DNA from: FEN-1099 sp964511015
GTDB lineage: Bacteria > Lernaellota > Lernaellaia > Lernaellales > Lernaellaceae
Assembly: GCA_964511015.1 (NCBI GenBank)
Contig: CAZEDX010000044.1
Location: 1 to 37,110, forward strand
Reading direction: 5' to 3'
DNA length: 37,110 nt
Part shown: piece after piece, positions 35,196-37,110 of the stretch
How the letters are laid out: each line of letters begins with the position of its first letter
Position numbering within the stretch: position 1 is the stretch's first letter
Notes under the pieces: model-generated
Seen by the model: the letters and a program-made list of their open reading frames with translations, nothing else
What the model was told of the DNA's origin: nothing
Databases searched by the model: none
Translations under genes and position numbers: made by a program

Positions 35196-36430
35196 CGGAA
35201 CAGGAAAACAAATTGCCCCGCTCCGACGCCGACTCGGCTCTGCTGCGCGAGGCGTTTGAGAAATTCATCCTGACCAGCCAGGTTATGGAGAAGGCCTATT
35301 TCGCGCTGCAAGCCAAGGTGGACGAACTCAACCTTGAACTTGAACGCAAGAACGAGGAACTCTCGGTACAACTGGCCGCCACCGAACGAGCACGGAATCA
35401 GTTGTCGGACGTGCTGGGTAGCTTGCAGGTGGCGGTGGTCGTGCTCGACGGCGACGGTCGCGTAGCGCGCCTGAACCAGGCGGCCGAAACATTGTTTGGC
35501 TGCACGGAGACCGCTGCGCTTGGGCAGGATCTGCGTAGTCTATTTGCCGTGCGCTTCGCCGAGTTGCCAGGACTGGAGACGTTGTTCGCGGCCACCGAGT
35601 TGATGCCCGAAACGGAAATCGGCGAACTCAACGGACACCACTCCTGTGTGCTGCGCCTTTCGACCCACCGTTTGCGCGGCATGGTCGGGGCAGGCGAAGG
35701 CCGGCTGCTGCTTGCCGAAGACATTACCGACCTGGCTCAGCGGCGCCGTGATGCCGCGCGCACCGACCGCCTCACGGCAATGGGCGAAATGGCCGTGCAG
35801 ATCGTGCACGAGATCCGTAACCCGATGGGCTCCATCGAATTGTTTGCCAGCATGCTGCAACGCGATCTGGCCGATCAGCCGCAGCACGCCGAACTGGCCA
35901 AGAAGGTACAAGAAGGCATCCGCGGCCTCAACCATGTGATCGGCAACCTGCTTAGCTTCGCCAAAGGCGCCCACCCGGTGCGCGATCTGGTCGATCTCGA
36001 AGAACTCTTCGTAACCGCGGTGGCCGATCTGGAACACCAGATCGAGCGGCAGCAGATTCGTGTGGTCCGCGATTTCGATCCCGAAGCCAAGTTCGTTCGT
36101 CTCGATGCGGAACTGTGGCGGCAGGTGTTGCTCAACATGATTCTCAATGCCGTACAGGCCATGCCGCGCGGGGGAGAACTCAAAGTCTCCTGCCGGCGCG
36201 AACCGGTGGAGGGACGGCCGGCCGCTAAGTTGATCATCGCCGACACCGGCGAGGGCATGAGCGCAACGGTGCGCGACCGGGTGTTTCACCCGTTTTTCAC
36301 CACCAAGGATCGGGGCACCGGCCTCGGGCTGGCCCTGGTGCATAACATCGTACAAGCGCACGGTGGCGCGATCGGCGTGGAAAGCGCGCCGGGTTGTGGG
36401 GCTGTGTTTACGATTACGTTGCCGAGCTAG
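35192..36430 (+). CDS. PAS-domain sensor histidine kinase
   Basis: A 412-residue cytoplasmic kinase. An N-terminal coiled coil (about residues 40-75) leads into a PAS domain (about 78-185). HisKA has H206 in VHEIRNPMGSIE. The ATPase domain is canonical: N box LNMILNAVQAMPRGG, G1 DTGEGM, F box FHPFFTTK, and G2 GTGLGLALVHNIV. The GTG start overlaps the TPR gene stop, so the secreted TPR protein and this soluble kinase are co-translated. The next gene encodes an NtrC-type regulator, its probable partner. The pair resembles FlrB/FlrC, FleS/FleR or AtoS/AtoC in layout. Confidence 0.93.
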   Translation: MTEQENKLPRSDADSALLREAFEKFILTSQVMEKAYFALQAKVDELNLELERKNEELSVQLAATERARNQLSDVLGSLQVAVVVLDGDGRVARLNQAAETLFGCTETAALGQDLRSLFAVRFAELPGLETLFAATELMPETEIGELNGHHSCVLRLSTHRLRGMVGAGEGRLLLAEDITDLAQRRRDAARTDRLTAMGEMAVQIVHEIRNPMGSIELFASMLQRDLADQPQHAELAKKVQEGIRGLNHVIGNLLSFAKGAHPVRDLVDLEELFVTAVADLEHQIERQQIRVVRDFDPEAKFVRLDAELWRQVLLNMILNAVQAMPRGGELKVSCRREPVEGRPAAKLIIADTGEGMSATVRDRVFHPFFTTKDRGTGLGLALVHNIVQAHGGAIGVESAPGCGAVFTITLPS

Positions 36431-36438
36431 GAGCGAGT

Positions 36439-37110
36439 ATGACGCAGGCGAAAGAATGGGTGCTGGTGGCCGATGACGAATCCTCGATGCGCGAGGCGCT
36501 AGGTATGAGTGTCGGGCGCATGGGCTTTGCCGTCGACTTGGCCGAAGATGGCCGGCAGGCGCTCGACCTGCTGACCCGCAAGGCCTACCGGCTGATGATC
36601 ACCGACGTCAAAATGCCCAAGCTCGACGGCATGGACCTGCTCAAACAGGCGCGTGAGCTATACCCGACACTCCCCGTGTTGGTGATTACCGGCTACGGCA
36701 CCATCCCCGGCGCGGTCGAAGCAATGAAAAACGGTGCCGCCGACTACGTCGTCAAACCCTTCTCGGTCGAAGTGCTGGAAAAGGCCGTGCAGGCCTGCCT
36801 GGCCGACGCAGCGCAGGAACCGGCTTGTGTGTCCGACCGGGAAGGTCAGAGTGTCACCATCATCACCCGCAACGGCCGCATGCAGAAGCTGCTGCAGATC
36901 GCGCGAAAGGTCGCCAAGGCCGACGCGACGGTCATGGTACAGGGTGAATCGGGCACGGGCAAAGAACTGGTGGCGTTGCTGATTCACGCCGAAAGCCCGC
37001 GCGCGCAAGGACCGTTCATTGCGGTGAACTGCGCGGCGTTGCCCGAACACCTGCTGGAGAGCGAGCTGTTCGGTCACGAGAAGGGCGCCTTCACCGGGGC
37101 CGCCGCGCGC
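36439..37110 (+). CDS. NtrC-family response regulator, N-terminal part (3' end outside window)
   Basis: The first 224 codons of a sigma-54 activator, cut by the window end. The receiver has D56 (MITDVKMPKLDG), VITGYGT and KPF. The AAA+ domain begins with QGESGTGKELVA (Walker A) and reaches the sigma-54 contact motif GAFTGA at 216-221, three residues before the window ends. It starts eight bases after the kinase stop, with GGAGCGAG upstream, and is the likely cognate regulator of that kinase. The DNA-binding domain is not visible, so the target cannot be judged. Confidence 0.93.
   Translation, partial: MTQAKEWVLVADDESSMREALGMSVGRMGFAVDLAEDGRQALDLLTRKAYRLMITDVKMPKLDGMDLLKQARELYPTLPVLVITGYGTIPGAVEAMKNGAADYVVKPFSVEVLEKAVQACLADAAQEPACVSDREGQSVTIITRNGRMQKLLQIARKVAKADATVMVQGESGTGKELVALLIHAESPRAQGPFIAVNCAALPEHLLESELFGHEKGAFTGAAAR

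Overview
The window is a GC-rich (roughly 60% by eye), almost fully coding bacterial chromosome segment. It most likely comes from a diderm, flagellated member of the broad deltaproteobacterial assemblage (Myxococcota, Desulfobacterota, Bdellovibrionota or a related candidate phylum). The evidence is FlgH and FlgI (the L and P rings, so an outer membrane), a csrA-fliW-flagellin block, a sigma-54 promoter with NtrC-type activators, and PilZ and HD-GYP proteins. A run of ten N bases at 9478-9487 points to a scaffolded assembly, possibly a metagenome bin. Both window ends cut genes: topA at the left and an NtrC-type regulator at the right. All recognised genes but one lie on the plus strand. No tRNA, rRNA, CRISPR array, insertion sequence or phage gene was seen.

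Region 1 (1-10391) is housekeeping: topA, trmFO, a Xer recombinase, hslV, hslU, argF, maf and a yggS homologue, mostly with 4-base overlaps or short gaps. The order topA-trmFO-xer-hslV-hslU is the arrangement known from the Bacillus codY operon and from many other bacteria. Here it is interrupted by one small minus-strand gene (3009-3401). That gene shares a symmetric divergent promoter region with the recombinase. A terminator ends this block at about 8720. Three small genes follow: a GGCT-like protein, an iron-sulfur flavoprotein and a PrxQ/Bcp peroxiredoxin.

Region 2 (10392-23644) is a flagellar late-gene cluster: flgF, flgG, flgA, flgH, flgI, a flgJ rod-binding domain, flgM, flgN, flgK, flgL, csrA, fliW, flagellin, flaG, fliD, fliS and a probable FliT/FlgN-like chaperone. 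A near-consensus sigma-54 promoter precedes flgF, and two GGCA-N5-TGCC dyads lie 22 bp apart upstream of it. Candidate sigma-28 promoters precede flgM, flagellin and a small gene at 28100, all with the same 16-base spacing. The flagellin leader carries many GGA motifs, a hairpin and a full anti-Shine-Dalgarno complement about 100 bases before the start. This fits CsrA/FliW control by the two genes just upstream.

Region 3 (23714-25734) encodes two nucleotide-sugar short-chain dehydrogenases, perhaps for flagellin or surface glycosylation. Region 4 (25698-37110) is a signalling island with five receiver domains. It holds a REC-PAS-kinase with a degenerate ATP-binding core, an unknown 200-residue protein, a small flagellar-type protein, REC-coiled-coil-SHOCT, REC-GAF-HD-GYP, a tPilZ-like protein, an NtrC-type activator, a secreted TPR protein, a canonical PAS histidine kinase and a second NtrC-type activator. 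A reasonable inference is that this island links environmental signals and cyclic di-GMP to sigma-54-dependent flagellar transcription. The sequence alone does not prove which partners work together.
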